DNA of 64,000 bases from Albibacterium sp035514885 (lineage in GTDB: Bacteria; Bacteroidota; Bacteroidia; Sphingobacteriales; Sphingobacteriaceae). The translations under genes were made by a program, and so were the position numbers. The notes beneath the pieces are model-generated. The model was not told the origin of the DNA. It saw only the letters and a list, made by a program, of their open reading frames with translations, and made no database searches. How positions within the stretch are numbered: position 1 is the stretch's first letter; every line of letters starts with the position of its first letter. The stretch is from contig NZ_DATJCH010000010.1 in assembly GCF_035514885.1 (NCBI RefSeq), positions 186,001 to 250,000 of the forward strand, given 5' to 3'. This document shows, piece after piece, positions 32,812 through 41,929 of this stretch.

Positions 32812-35442
32812 TTATAGATTAAAAATAAATTTTAGTATAGTCATTCTTCCTCTTAGTTCATATTTACTATAGATTGAACTGTTTGCAGAAATACTATAGG
32901 TTTCATAGGAGGTTATGTTTGCTAAGTTTGTTAAATTAAGCTCTATGTCTGTCTGCCATTTGACAAGCTTATAACTGGCATTTATGTCTACAAAGAAGTA
33001 GTTGATATTTTTGATTCCCGATTGTTTAGTGAGTTGATGCCTGCCGCTTACTCTTAAAAAAGTATTTTTATAGGGAGCGTATGTTATTCCCATGGATTGA
33101 TTAAGGTTTTGGATTTGACGATCCGGGAGAGTGCTTGTATTGTTAGTTCCTGATTTACTGGTAATCCAAGTGGCTGTACTTCCATAGTTTAAACTAATAC
33201 GATTCAATAGTCTTGCTTCCAGGCTCGGGTTGAGCATAAAGGAAATATTATTGATTGGTATAAGATTTTCATTAAGAAGTTGATCAAAGTGGGTGTATTC
33301 CCAAGATGTCTTTAAATCAGCTGTAGCTCCCAAACTGAAAATGTATTTACTGATACCTCCATGAATTTTATAGCTATTTATATGATTTAGAAAAGGTAAT
33401 AGAATTGTTTGAGAGATATTATCTGATATAATATTGGAGACAATGGTAGTTGATTTTGAATTTTTATAGCATATTCCTGTGTTCATAAATAACATGTTTA
33501 TTGAACGTCTGAAATTAAAGGTCAGGTCAAGATTGTGATTGTATTGTTTCTGTAAGTCTGCATCATTGGCTTGCAGGCTTCGATAATTAGTGAGTATAGC
33601 TCCGCGGAATACGTTGTTAATATTTCCTGTTTGGTTGCTGAATTTATAATTGAAAGAAAGGTAATTCTCTGACCCGGTCATGTATTTTATCCTTAAAGCC
33701 GGTGTGATAAGTAATTGTGTTTCCGACTTATCTAAATTAAAACCTTCGTCGCTATAAGAAGTCCGTTGTAAGATTATAGGAATCGAAAGAGCGGACTCAA
33801 AAGCACCCTTTTTGTATTCATAAGAACCATTAACGAAGAATTGATTGCGATTCCATTTTAAATTATTGTCATTATCTGATTGATATGATGTTTGAGTGCC
33901 ATCTAATTGTTTAAATCTAAGTTGGGAATTAAGCCTTTGGAGTTCATTGACAATTCCTACCTGATAATCTTGCTTTATTCTTCCCTTGGTAAGTTGATAG
34001 GCAAGTGAGATACGGTTAAGCCAATTAGGGCTTTCAGCAAATTGGCTGGTAGACTCAAAGGGAATTCCGTCATTAAAAATCTGGGCATTAACGCCTGGTT
34101 GAACATACAAATTTTGAGGCTGATTAAAGTAGCTGAGATACCAATTAAAACGCAGGATATTTTTATTTTTTAACTCTGGGACATATTCCAGATTATTGGA
34201 AAAACTGTGAACCTGATTCTTTAATCGCTGCTTCATATCTATTTCATTGTTGAGCAGGAGAGAAGAGTTTGTCTCTTTCGAGTAAGCGAATTTTAGCGCA
34301 TTGTTGAAATAGTATTTCTCTTTATTTAATTGTGCATTGATACTCAGATTCGTTAATAGAGGGTGGTTGTTTATATTTTGCTGTTCACTATATTGAATGG
34401 TGTCGTTTAAAGAATATAAATCGGTCGTAGTCTTATATTCCATTTTGTTTTGATCTAATAGCATTTTGATTCCAGCCTTTAATTGCAAGCCATTTTTGTA
34501 ATTGATCAGATTATTGGCATTGGCAGAGATCGAATTATTTAAGAAATATCTGCTTTTATCGAGGCCAGGACTACCTATAGTGCCAGAAGATAATAGTTTA
34601 GGAGAGTTTGATTCATCGAAATTTAAAGAGAGATCATCTCCAATATTATTAACTTCCAGTATATTGAGCATTTTGTACTTCTTGTTGAAAAGAATGCTGT
34701 TTAGTTCACCGTCATACTGTTCTGGAAGTCCCAGGCCTAATTTAGCTTGGCCTGTAAGTTTTAATTTGGCTTCTTCTTTAATAACAAGGTTTATTGCAAC
34801 CTTATCACTGAGGGTTTTGTTTTTTAAGACTTTTAGCGGTTGGTGGTTTTGCAATACTTCTAATTCTTTTACCATACTATAAGGAATAGTTTTGGTTCCT
34901 ATAGCATATTTCTCATCCAGTAAATCATCACCATCAATATATAGATTGGAGATACTTTGACCGTTAAATTTTATTTGCCCGCTTTCGTTTACCTCAATGC
35001 CTGGCAAGCGTTTAATTACATCGTTTATTGAACGGTCTTCGTTTTTAGCAAAAGAATCAATGTTATATGACAAGGTATCGCCTATATTACGAATGATAGG
35101 TTTGCTTCGTACTTGCACTTCCGACAAGTTAATGGCCTGCCTTTCCATTATAATATTGTAATTCAGCTTTCCTTCTTTTATATCCTGTCGAACTTTCTTA
35201 TAACCTAGATGATTGATTTCAATTACCAACGTTTCTTCTTCTATAGTTTTTGGAATGGTCAATGTAAATGCTCCGTCTGAGTCACTTGCTTTAAATGCAA
35301 GAACTTTGTTTTCTGAGTTTTTAATTAATATGGTAGTGAAAGAAACGGCTTCGCCATCGATGGTTTTAAGTGTTCCGAAATATTCTTGAGCATAAGAATA
35401 TTCAATAGAAAGAAATAAAATAAATAGCAAGATAGTTCTCAT
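32812..35442 (-). CDS. TonB-receptor-like outer-membrane beta-barrel protein
   Basis: 876 residues. Signal peptide (LLFILFLSIEYSYAQ), a carboxypeptidase-regulatory-like domain (GTLKTIDGEAVSFTTILIKN ... DSDGAFTLTI), then a plug-like region (IINDVIKRLPGIEV-type: SINDVIKRLPGIEVNESGQIKFNGQSISNL and VYIDGDDLLD-like text) and a long barrel. The SusC-type TonB box is absent. This architecture occurs next to GLPGLI proteins in Bacteroidota, and the GLPGLI gene here ends 24 bases upstream in the same operon. It may take up or export a metal, peptide or small nutrient; the cargo is unknown. Confidence 0.85.
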   Translation of the reverse strand: MRTILLFILFLSIEYSYAQEYFGTLKTIDGEAVSFTTILIKNSENKVLAFKASDSDGAFTLTIPKTIEEETLVIEINHLGYKKVRQDIKEGKLNYNIIMERQAINLSEVQVRSKPIIRNIGDTLSYNIDSFAKNEDRSINDVIKRLPGIEVNESGQIKFNGQSISNLYIDGDDLLDEKYAIGTKTIPYSMVKELEVLQNHQPLKVLKNKTLSDKVAINLVIKEEAKLKLTGQAKLGLGLPEQYDGELNSILFNKKYKMLNILEVNNIGDDLSLNFDESNSPKLLSSGTIGSPGLDKSRYFLNNSISANANNLINYKNGLQLKAGIKMLLDQNKMEYKTTTDLYSLNDTIQYSEQQNINNHPLLTNLSINAQLNKEKYYFNNALKFAYSKETNSSLLLNNEIDMKQRLKNQVHSFSNNLEYVPELKNKNILRFNWYLSYFNQPQNLYVQPGVNAQIFNDGIPFESTSQFAESPNWLNRISLAYQLTKGRIKQDYQVGIVNELQRLNSQLRFKQLDGTQTSYQSDNDNNLKWNRNQFFVNGSYEYKKGAFESALSIPIILQRTSYSDEGFNLDKSETQLLITPALRIKYMTGSENYLSFNYKFSNQTGNINNVFRGAILTNYRSLQANDADLQKQYNHNLDLTFNFRRSINMLFMNTGICYKNSKSTTIVSNIISDNISQTILLPFLNHINSYKIHGGISKYIFSLGATADLKTSWEYTHFDQLLNENLIPINNISFMLNPSLEARLLNRISLNYGSTATWITSKSGTNNTSTLPDRQIQNLNQSMGITYAPYKNTFLRVSGRHQLTKQSGIKNINYFFVDINASYKLVKWQTDIELNLTNLANITSYETYSISANSSIYSKYELRGRMTILKFIFNL

Positions 35443-35466
35443 TGAATATGCTTTAGTATCTTTCTA

Positions 35467-36327
35467 TTAATCGATAAGCTCAATTGGATTATTCGTAATG
35501 GGCGACTTTGCAGCTCCTTCTTTTATTACGGAGATACTCTTAATCTGAGAAGGATCTATTATTGAATTCAAAGGCGAACTAGAGTTGCTTCCACCACCTT
35601 GTGAACGGGCTTTTGCTGCTGCCATTGGATTTTTCTGAACTGCTTCTACTAATTTAGCTAAGGCTTTTTTGTTTGTTTTAATCGTGTTTTCAGGTATTCC
35701 TACAGTCAACCCACTTGTTTCTATTTTATCGAAACCTGCGTATTCGAATCGAACTTCATTTTTGCTGTCTGCTGCTTCTAATATTAACCCAGGTAAGCCT
35801 TGTAATTTCCATGGACCTGCCTGGAAAGGGATATCTGTAGTAAACCAGGCTATGTAATCACGACCTTTGAAATGGGTTTCAGCCTTTTGACAAGTATATC
35901 CTCCTATTATTTTAGTTTCTTGCTCTATTTTCCAATTCAACGCTGGAAATTCCTCATTTACTAAGTAGTTTTCACCATTAAGACTATATACTTGTATGAT
36001 TAAGTTTTTAGCTGGAGCAATATAATAGGATTCGTGTGTTCCTGAGCCACTGCCCTTAATGGTAAGATTGCCATCGAAACTAGGACTCTCAACTTGTTTT
36101 CTTAGACTTTCTTCCATACGTTTATTAGCATACGAAGTATAGAAAGAAGAATACTGACCTAAGTATAATACCATTTCATCGTGATGATTTTTCTCAAGCT
36201 GAGTTGTATCGTTGATATGTACAAAGTTGTAATGTGTTTTGGCTAAAGCTATTTCGCTTTCCTGTGCCTTCAAATTTTGACAAAATAGTAGTGTTATTGC
36301 TAATAATAGCAGATTCGCTCTTTTCAT
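35467..36327 (-). CDS. GLPGLI-family protein
   Basis: 286 residues. Signal peptide LLLLAITLLFCQNLKAQE. The family-defining motif appears as LQGLPGLILEA near residue 175, with GYTCQKAETHFKGRDYIAWFTTDIPF before it, the usual Cys and W-F-T pattern. GLPGLI proteins are periplasmic beta-rich proteins almost always encoded beside a TonB-dependent receptor of the kind found 24 bases downstream; their function is unknown. An 18-bp inverted repeat lies 30 bases before its start and probably controls the pair. Confidence 0.9.
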   Translation of the reverse strand: MKRANLLLLAITLLFCQNLKAQESEIALAKTHYNFVHINDTTQLEKNHHDEMVLYLGQYSSFYTSYANKRMEESLRKQVESPSFDGNLTIKGSGSGTHESYYIAPAKNLIIQVYSLNGENYLVNEEFPALNWKIEQETKIIGGYTCQKAETHFKGRDYIAWFTTDIPFQAGPWKLQGLPGLILEAADSKNEVRFEYAGFDKIETSGLTVGIPENTIKTNKKALAKLVEAVQKNPMAAAKARSQGGGSNSSSPLNSIIDPSQIKSISVIKEGAAKSPITNNPIELID

Positions 36328-36356
36328 AATGTATTTAATTTCTATAATTGGTTTTT

Positions 36357-36402
36357 ATTTACTACGAATATATCATATTGTTACGATATATTCGTAGTAA
36401 AT
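36357..36402. promoter_or_regulatory. 18-bp perfect inverted repeat upstream of GLPGLI operon
   Basis: ATTTACTACGAATATATC (36357-36374) and its exact reverse complement (36385-36402) flank a 10-base spacer. It begins 30 bases before the GLPGLI start codon, in a 314-base spacer that also holds the terminator of the DUF4397 gene. The arms are AT-rich and lack a T run after them, so an operator for a dimeric regulator, or a leader hairpin, is likelier than a terminator. Confidence 0.6.
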
Positions 36403-36585
36403 AATTAAATTTAATGAAAAGATTTTTGTTTGAGATTTGTATTTTAAATTTATTAAAGTGAAAGGTCGTATAATTACAAAGAAATTTATAGATTTAGAAC
36501 CGAATTGATTGTGCTAAATTTTTACGACAATAAGAATTAGGAATAGTTCTTTGTATTATATTTAATCTAATCAATATAAACCTAA

Positions 36586-36628
36586 AATAAAAAGAGCCGG
36601 TCATAATGACTGGCTCTTTTTATTTTTA
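36586..36628. terminator. Bidirectional terminator of the DUF4397 gene
   Basis: AAAAAGAGCCGGTCA (from 36589) pairs with TGACTGGCTCTTTTT, with one G-T pair and a three-base loop, giving a 15-bp stem with A-rich and T-rich flanks. It is 14 bases past the stop of the minus-strand gene at 36642. Confidence 0.85.
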
Positions 36629-36641
36629 AGAATGGGTGTTC

Positions 36642-37361
36642 TTATTTATTATTATATAGCATAGCTTCGATCTCTAAAGCATCCTCTTCAGTATCTTTTA
36701 AGCCTTTTACCCAAATAGTATATATTTTTCCAGCTTTTATGTCTGCATTTTCTAAAGTAAAGAGTACAGCTTTGCTTGCTTGATCAACTACGTTAAAGGA
36801 TTGTTTTTTTGCATCAATTTCTTTGAATTCGGTAGCTGATTTGAACTCCTTCTCTGTAAATAGATCTGCACCACCAGCTATAGCTAAATTAAGTTTTCCA
36901 GCATCTGGAGAAACATTCACGAATCGTATCTTAGCTTTTCCTTCAGCAGGATTGGTTAGGTCATCGCTAATTTGTACATATTCTGCATCATCTTTATCTT
37001 TTTCGTTGGTAATAAATAAAGAGTATGCTTTATCTTTTTCAAGTTTGATTGATTTTTGGAAGATTGATTTACCGTCTTTTCCTTTAATCTCCGCAACACG
37101 GTCACCAATAAATGCTTCTATATAATTAATACTATCTCCAAGACCGACAAGTTTTGCATTTACTTTTTTAGCATCTAAATAAAAGCTTAATGAATCTGTA
37201 CTAGGTGAAGCATGAAATACTGAAACAATTGCAGTTTCTGGATTCGGCATAATATTGTCGTCATCGCTACAAGATGAATAAGTAACAGCTAAAGCCAGGC
37301 AAAGCAAAGGCAATTTCATTGTTTTTAAAGACATTGTTTTTAGGTTTTGATAAAAATTCAT
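36642..37361 (-). CDS. DUF4397-domain lipoprotein
   Basis: 239 residues; later Met codons at 37334 and 37319 (MKLPLLCLALAVTYSSC) are also possible starts and place the lipobox Cys closer to the N-terminus. After SSCSDDDN come two DUF4397-like units: FHASPSTDSLSFYLDAKKVNAKLV and RFVNVSPDAGKLNLAIAGGADLF, each with the N/A-S-P-(S/D) turn typical of this Bacteroidota family of surface beta-sandwich proteins. Function unknown; often near sigma/anti-sigma genes, as here (ECF gene starts 210 bases away on the other strand). Confidence 0.85.
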   Translation of the reverse strand: MNFYQNLKTMSLKTMKLPLLCLALAVTYSSCSDDDNIMPNPETAIVSVFHASPSTDSLSFYLDAKKVNAKLVGLGDSINYIEAFIGDRVAEIKGKDGKSIFQKSIKLEKDKAYSLFITNEKDKDDAEYVQISDDLTNPAEGKAKIRFVNVSPDAGKLNLAIAGGADLFTEKEFKSATEFKEIDAKKQSFNVVDQASKAVLFTLENADIKAGKIYTIWVKGLKDTEEDALEIEAMLYNNK

Positions 37362-37570
37362 AATGATTGTTTTTTGTTAATTAATAAATACTGTTTGATG
37401 CCAAAACACAGTAAGAATCTAAACTGCTACAAATGATTTCAAAAACTTTATTTGTGAAAATATAATAGCAAAAAAATATCTTTTGTAGCACTTCGGCCAA
37501 AAATGGGTTTTGTATTGATAAGAGCAAATGATGCTTGATTCTATCATTAAAACTTTGTTAAGCAGTAGGG

Positions 37571-38134
37571 TTGAATACTGAGGCCGATTTAATACAAGAT
37601 ATTTTGAAAGGCTTGAAGGAAGCTGATGAGCGCCTTCAGGAACGGATATATAAACACTATTGGGGATATCTTATGGGGGTCTCATTGAGGTATATTACTA
37701 ATCGGGATATAGCAAAGGAAGTAGTCAATGATAGTTTTATGAAAGCATTTACCCATATGGGAGTTTTCTCGTGTGATGATGAAACTAACTTCAATAAAGT
37801 CTTTAAAGCCTGGTTAGCAAAAATTACGGTTCGGACAGCTTTAAATGAGATTCGTAAAAGAAAGTCAACGCTTTATTATGAAGAATTATCGGATGCGCAT
37901 GAAAAATCTTATAGTCAAAGTTATGAGGATAATTTGAATGTGGCAGATATTATGGGTTTGTTGGATAAACTTCTACCCATACATAAAACAGTATTCAACC
38001 TCTATGAAATTGAAGGCTTTAATCACGAAGAAATTGCAGAAATGCTGGAAATTCCATCCAGTTCGAGTAGGGTTTACTTAACAAGAGCTAAAGAGAAGTT
38101 AAGAAGCTTATATCTAAAGTCAGTAGTAGGATAG
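37571..38134 (+). CDS. ECF-type RNA polymerase sigma-70 factor
   Basis: 187 residues. Region 2 shows RYITNRDIAKEVVNDSFMKAFTHM and region 4 shows LLPIHKTVFNLYEIEGFNHEEIAEMLEIPSSSSRVYLTRAKEKLRSL. An in-frame stop at 37559-37561 and the lack of ATG or GTG nearby make TTG 37571 the start, preceded by GTAGGG. ECF factors in Bacteroidota usually pair with an anti-sigma protein; the following gene begins two bases after this stop and has an inner-membrane segment, making it the likely partner. Signal and regulon unknown. Confidence 0.9.
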   Translation: MNTEADLIQDILKGLKEADERLQERIYKHYWGYLMGVSLRYITNRDIAKEVVNDSFMKAFTHMGVFSCDDETNFNKVFKAWLAKITVRTALNEIRKRKSTLYYEELSDAHEKSYSQSYEDNLNVADIMGLLDKLLPIHKTVFNLYEIEGFNHEEIAEMLEIPSSSSRVYLTRAKEKLRSLYLKSVVG

Positions 38135-38136
38135 AT

Positions 38137-39360
38137 ATGGAAAACAAAAGAGATAGAATAGTTGAAGAGATCAGAGAGTCTCTTATAAATTATGAGCTTC
38201 CGTATGAGGAGGGAGCATGGGAAAGGTTTCGTGAAAAACAATACAATGCAGAGTTGGTACCTGTAAGAAAAATTAAAGACGTGCCTTTCATACCTATTGG
38301 GAGAATAATGACGGTAGCTGCATCCTTGATTTTTATAATTTCAATTGTATCTGTTTTTAGAGCGTATTACTCAGATAGTCAGTCAAGAGTAGCAAAGGTT
38401 ATAAAGATAGATTCCGTTAACTTAGAAAGAGAAAAAAGACAGGAACTCGTTTTGTCTAGAGGTCAAGATGAAAGAACCAACGAGCAAGTGAAGCCTAATA
38501 GTATAGTTAGAACTAGGGAGAACCAAATAGTAAATGCGAAAATTAATAACGATCTTAAAGTTGAAGAAAAGAATATAAACATAGTCTCTTTACCAGAACC
38601 GAAAGAACCTGTGCAGGAAGATAAGAAACAGGTAATTTTGACTGAAAATAGAAAACCTAGTAGCGACATAAAGGATGTTAAATCACTAAATCCTTTTGAA
38701 AACATCGACGAGGTTCTTTTGTCTGAGAACTTGAAAATTAATAGAGCTATTGATGATGATAATTGGAAATTTGGAATAGAACTTTCTTCTTCCTTTATTT
38801 CAGATAAAATGAATTACGGTGGTGGTGTTTTTGCTGAACGTAAGCTTTCAGATAAAATTTCTTTAACAAGTGGGGTAGCTTTTACCAAGATCAATGCCGC
38901 CAATGAGATCGGCCCGGTTGGGATTTCTTCTTCAACACGAAAAGTTGGTGTTGAAGCTTCTATGCAGGCTCTTGATATTCCTTTATCTATAGTTTATCAG
39001 GTGAATGATGGTTTTTACGCATCTATGGGCGTATCTCTTTTAACCGTGTTGGATGGAAACAAATCCTATCAATATGAAACAGATGTCGTTTCAACGAGTT
39101 TGGTCAAAGATCCAAAAACAGGTGTGGAGTCTACCGTATACTCTACTGTAACAAGACAATATACTGAACCTGTTCAAGAATTAGACTCTAAAGGAAATGA
39201 TAATATTGGTTATCTTAATCTCTCTATAGGTAGGAAGCAAAACTTTTATGGTAAGACAAAGCTCCTTCTCGAGCCTTTTCTGAAGCTGCCAATTAGTAAA
39301 CTGTCTGATGAAGAAGTTAAGTTGATGAATGCAGGATTGAAGATAAAAGTGATGTTTTAA
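38137..39360 (+). CDS. Membrane protein with anti-sigma-like N-terminus and beta-barrel-like C-terminus
   Basis: 407 residues. A cytosolic N-terminal part (about 1-55, VEEIRESLINYELPYEEGAWERF) is followed by one membrane helix (about 56-76, IMTVAASLIFIISIVSVF), a charged linker (about 80-200, Lys/Glu-rich) and a C-terminal region whose alternating strands (KFGIELSSSFISDKMNYGGGVFAERKLSDKISLTSGVAF ... GLKIKVMF) resemble small outer-membrane beta-barrels of Bacteroidota. Its gene follows an ECF sigma gene by two bases, so the N-terminus probably binds the sigma factor and the C-terminal part may sense the envelope. A barrel fold attached to an inner-membrane anchor is odd; the C-terminal fold assignment is by pattern only. 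Confidence 0.75.
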   Translation: MENKRDRIVEEIRESLINYELPYEEGAWERFREKQYNAELVPVRKIKDVPFIPIGRIMTVAASLIFIISIVSVFRAYYSDSQSRVAKVIKIDSVNLEREKRQELVLSRGQDERTNEQVKPNSIVRTRENQIVNAKINNDLKVEEKNINIVSLPEPKEPVQEDKKQVILTENRKPSSDIKDVKSLNPFENIDEVLLSENLKINRAIDDDNWKFGIELSSSFISDKMNYGGGVFAERKLSDKISLTSGVAFTKINAANEIGPVGISSSTRKVGVEASMQALDIPLSIVYQVNDGFYASMGVSLLTVLDGNKSYQYETDVVSTSLVKDPKTGVESTVYSTVTRQYTEPVQELDSKGNDNIGYLNLSIGRKQNFYGKTKLLLEPFLKLPISKLSDEEVKLMNAGLKIKVMF

Positions 39361-39394
39361 GGCTATTAATGGAAGTTAGAACGCCCTAGATTTG

Positions 39395-39402
39395 TATCTT
39401 TG
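39395..39402 (+). promoter_or_regulatory. -7 element of the fabF promoter
   Basis: TATCTTTG, exact match to TAnnTTTG, 35 bases before ATG 39438. No clear TTTG lies at the right distance upstream, so only the -7 element is claimed. Confidence 0.5.
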
Positions 39403-39437
39403 CATTTATTATCAATTTAGAGATTAAAACAGATTAA

Positions 39438-40682
39438 ATGAAAAGAGTTGTTGTAACAGGAATAGGCGCTTTAACACCGATAGGAAACGATATTAAGACT
39501 TTTTGGGATAGTTTAACGAATGGTAAGAGTGGCGCAGGAAGAATTACAAAATTTGATCCAAGTGCTTTTCGCACACAGATAGCATGCGAATTAAAAGGTT
39601 TTGATCCTTCATTATTCCTTGATCGGGCTGAATTAAAAAGAACTGATCCTTTTACACAATATGCCCTTGCAGCAGCAAAAGAAGCTATTGATGACTCTGG
39701 ATTGGATTTTGGAGGTATGGATCCATATGATACTGGAGTTATTTGGGGTTCTGGTCAAGGGGGGATGCTTACATTTGAAGAGCAAGTTAGAGATTACGCA
39801 GACAACGATTACAAACCTCGTTTCAGTCCGTTTTTTATTCCGAAATTGATTTCAAATATGGCATCCGGAATGATTTCCATTAAATACGGATTAATGGGTA
39901 TCAATTATACAACCGTTACAGCTTGTTCATCGGCGAATACTGCTATTATGGATGCATTTAACTATATTCGATGGGGTAAAGCTAAGGTAATTGTTACCGG
40001 TGGATCAGAAGCTCCTATAACAGAAGCTTCTGTAGGTGGATTTAGCTCCATGAAAGCTATGACTACAAGAAACGATGATCCTCAAGCAGCTTGCAGACCT
40101 TTTGATATTGGAAGAGATGGTTTCCTTATGGGAGAGGGAGCAGGCGCTCTTATATTAGAGGAATATGAACATGCAATAGCAAGAAATGCAACCATTTATG
40201 CTGAAGTAGGTGGTGCAGCGATGACGGCTGATGCTTATCATATGACTTCTACTCATCCCGAAGGAGAAGGTGCAGGAGCTGCTATGCGCTTTGCATTGGA
40301 AGATGCAAACTTGAATCCTGAAGATGTCGATTACCTAAATGCTCATGCAACTTCTACCCCAGTAGGTGATATCAGTGAAACAAAAGCAGTAGCCAAGTTA
40401 TTTAAAAACAACACAAATAACTTACATATTAGTGCCACTAAATCGATAACAGGCCACTTAATGGGTGCTGCTGGAGCTATTGAAGCGATCACCAGTGTTT
40501 TAGCTATTAAACATTCTGTTATACCACCTACAATAAATTTAATTGATTTAGATCCGGAAATTCCTGCTGGCTTGAATATTGTTAAGAATGAAGCCCTTGA
40601 AAAGGATATCAATGTAACCATGAGTAACACATTCGGCTTTGGTGGACATAATGGTATTATTGTATTTAAAAAATTAAAATAG
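39438..40682 (+). CDS. fabF: 3-oxoacyl-[acyl-carrier-protein] synthase II (FabF-like)
   Basis: 414 residues, the normal length. The KAS II catalytic triad is Cys163 (TACSSANTA), His303 (NAHATSTPVGD) and His340 (ITGHLMGAAGA). It condenses malonyl-ACP with acyl-ACP in fatty-acid elongation. In Bacteroidota fabF usually follows acpP; here it follows the sigma/anti-sigma pair behind its own promoter and no acpP is near, so it is probably an additional copy, possibly serving a special lipid. Nothing in the sequence decides that. Confident in family, less in the gene symbol. Confidence 0.88.
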   Translation: MKRVVVTGIGALTPIGNDIKTFWDSLTNGKSGAGRITKFDPSAFRTQIACELKGFDPSLFLDRAELKRTDPFTQYALAAAKEAIDDSGLDFGGMDPYDTGVIWGSGQGGMLTFEEQVRDYADNDYKPRFSPFFIPKLISNMASGMISIKYGLMGINYTTVTACSSANTAIMDAFNYIRWGKAKVIVTGGSEAPITEASVGGFSSMKAMTTRNDDPQAACRPFDIGRDGFLMGEGAGALILEEYEHAIARNATIYAEVGGAAMTADAYHMTSTHPEGEGAGAAMRFALEDANLNPEDVDYLNAHATSTPVGDISETKAVAKLFKNNTNNLHISATKSITGHLMGAAGAIEAITSVLAIKHSVIPPTINLIDLDPEIPAGLNIVKNEALEKDINVTMSNTFGFGGHNGIIVFKKLK

Positions 40683-40734
40683 GTAATTAGAACATTAACA
40701 GGCGATTAGCTGTCACAGAACTTTTACATTTTTC

Positions 40735-40765
40735 GTTCATTTCTAGAGTGTTATGATTATATTTG
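40735..40765 (+). promoter_or_regulatory. Candidate promoter of the heme-binding gene
   Basis: TATATTTG at 40758-40765 matches the TAnnTTTG -7 consensus; a TTCA about 19 bases upstream could serve as a weak -33 box. It sits about 50 bases before ATG 40818. Confidence 0.4.
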
Positions 40766-40817
40766 ATTGTAGCAATGTGCTAGTAATTAATCAATATAGA
40801 CCTCTAATTCTATTCAA

Positions 40818-41297
40818 ATGAAACGGAATACACGTTTAAGTATTTGGGCTGTAGTTATATTCGCTCTGGTTGGTATCCAATTTATTAAAAAGGACCCACG
40901 TAACGTTCAGACGACAAAGCTTCCTACTGATATATCCAACCTTTATACTGTTCCGGATGATGTAGAAAGTGTCTTACAAAGATCTTGTTACGACTGTCAT
41001 AGTAATAATACCGATTATCCATGGTATATAAATGTTCAACCAGCAGCCATGTTTTTAGAGGGTCATATTAATGATGGTAAAAGACACTTGAATTTCAGTG
41101 ATTTTGGATCATATGATAAAAAAAGACAACTAAAAAAAGCTGAAGATATCAAGGAAGAAATGGAGCGAGACGGTATGCCTCTTAAATCATACACAATCCT
41201 CCATAAGGGTACAAAATTAAATGCTCACGAAAGAGCCTTGTTAACTGGATGGGCTAACGATTTAATAAGTGAAATTAATTTAGCTCAAATTAATTAA
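40818..41297 (+). CDS. Membrane-anchored heme-binding-domain (CxxCH) protein
   Basis: 159 residues. One N-terminal membrane helix (LSIWAVVIFALVGIQFI, about 7-23) anchors the protein to the outer face of the inner membrane. The Haem_bd-type domain follows with SCYDCHSNNTDYPWYINVQPAAMFLEGHI, where Cys57 and Cys60-His61 form the heme site. MPLKSYTILHKGTKLNAHERALLTGWA is also typical of the domain. It probably carries electrons or senses redox or oxygen in the periplasm. The partner is unknown; the next gene (Gre-like) begins 47 bases downstream and may be cotranscribed. Confidence 0.85.
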   Translation: MKRNTRLSIWAVVIFALVGIQFIKKDPRNVQTTKLPTDISNLYTVPDDVESVLQRSCYDCHSNNTDYPWYINVQPAAMFLEGHINDGKRHLNFSDFGSYDKKRQLKKAEDIKEEMERDGMPLKSYTILHKGTKLNAHERALLTGWANDLISEINLAQIN

Positions 41298-41344
41298 AGC
41301 ATAACATTTAATGATATGTTCATTATATAATTGAGGATCATTAA

Positions 41345-41809
41345 ATGGAAATTAACAGTCAAATATTTAAAGATGCTGTTTATATACAGTGCCTTGATGC
41401 CATCAAAAGTCGTATAGATCATGCAGAGCATGCTTTATTACAAGCGCGTGAAGCTAGCCAAGACGATACGAAAAGTAGCGCGGGTGATAAGTATGAAACT
41501 ACGCGAGAGATGATGCAGCAAGATATAGACAGGAATAATAGCCAGCTTTACGAAGCTAAAAAGATTTTATTTCAATTAGAGCAATGTAAGGATGTGAAAA
41601 TTGAAGGACGGGTTGGTGCTGGTTCTTTGGTTAAAACTTCTAAAGCATTGCTTTATATTGCTGTCAGCATCGGACAAATTCAAGTACAAGGACAATCACT
41701 GTATGCCATTTCCCCCGCTTCTCCATTAGGTCAGCTTCTTATTGGAAAAGAATGTGGCGACAACTTTACCTTTAACGGCATCTCTCAAACGGTAGAAGAA
41801 ATCTATTAA
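41345..41809 (+). CDS. GreA/GreB-like factor (Bacteroidota type)
   Basis: 154 residues. The N-terminal two-thirds form an antiparallel coiled coil with a tip holding DDTKSSAGDKYETTREMMQQDID, and the C-terminal FKBP-like domain has SPLGQLLIGKECGDNFTFNG, the GreA signature (SP-x-G-x-x-L-x-G-x-x-x-G-D). GreA proteins enter the RNA polymerase secondary channel and stimulate transcript cleavage. The coil tip here has Asp and Glu that could bind Mg, but sequence around it departs from GreA (PENAEY), so the activity may differ. It is shorter and more divergent than GreA. It follows a heme-binding protein gene. Confidence 0.75.
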   Translation: MEINSQIFKDAVYIQCLDAIKSRIDHAEHALLQAREASQDDTKSSAGDKYETTREMMQQDIDRNNSQLYEAKKILFQLEQCKDVKIEGRVGAGSLVKTSKALLYIAVSIGQIQVQGQSLYAISPASPLGQLLIGKECGDNFTFNGISQTVEEIY

Positions 41810-41929
41810 TTTATTCTAGCGAGATTTGTTTATTTATTAAATTATAGTTTATTTAGGTGAATTACTGCTAACCGATTTGGTATAAGAAGCGATTGACACT
41901 TATATCAGAAACTAAATATTGTTAAATAA

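Noticed and set aside
34502..34882. 126-codon open frame opposite the TonB-type receptor
   Set aside because: Antisense to conserved receptor codons; no start signal or known domain.
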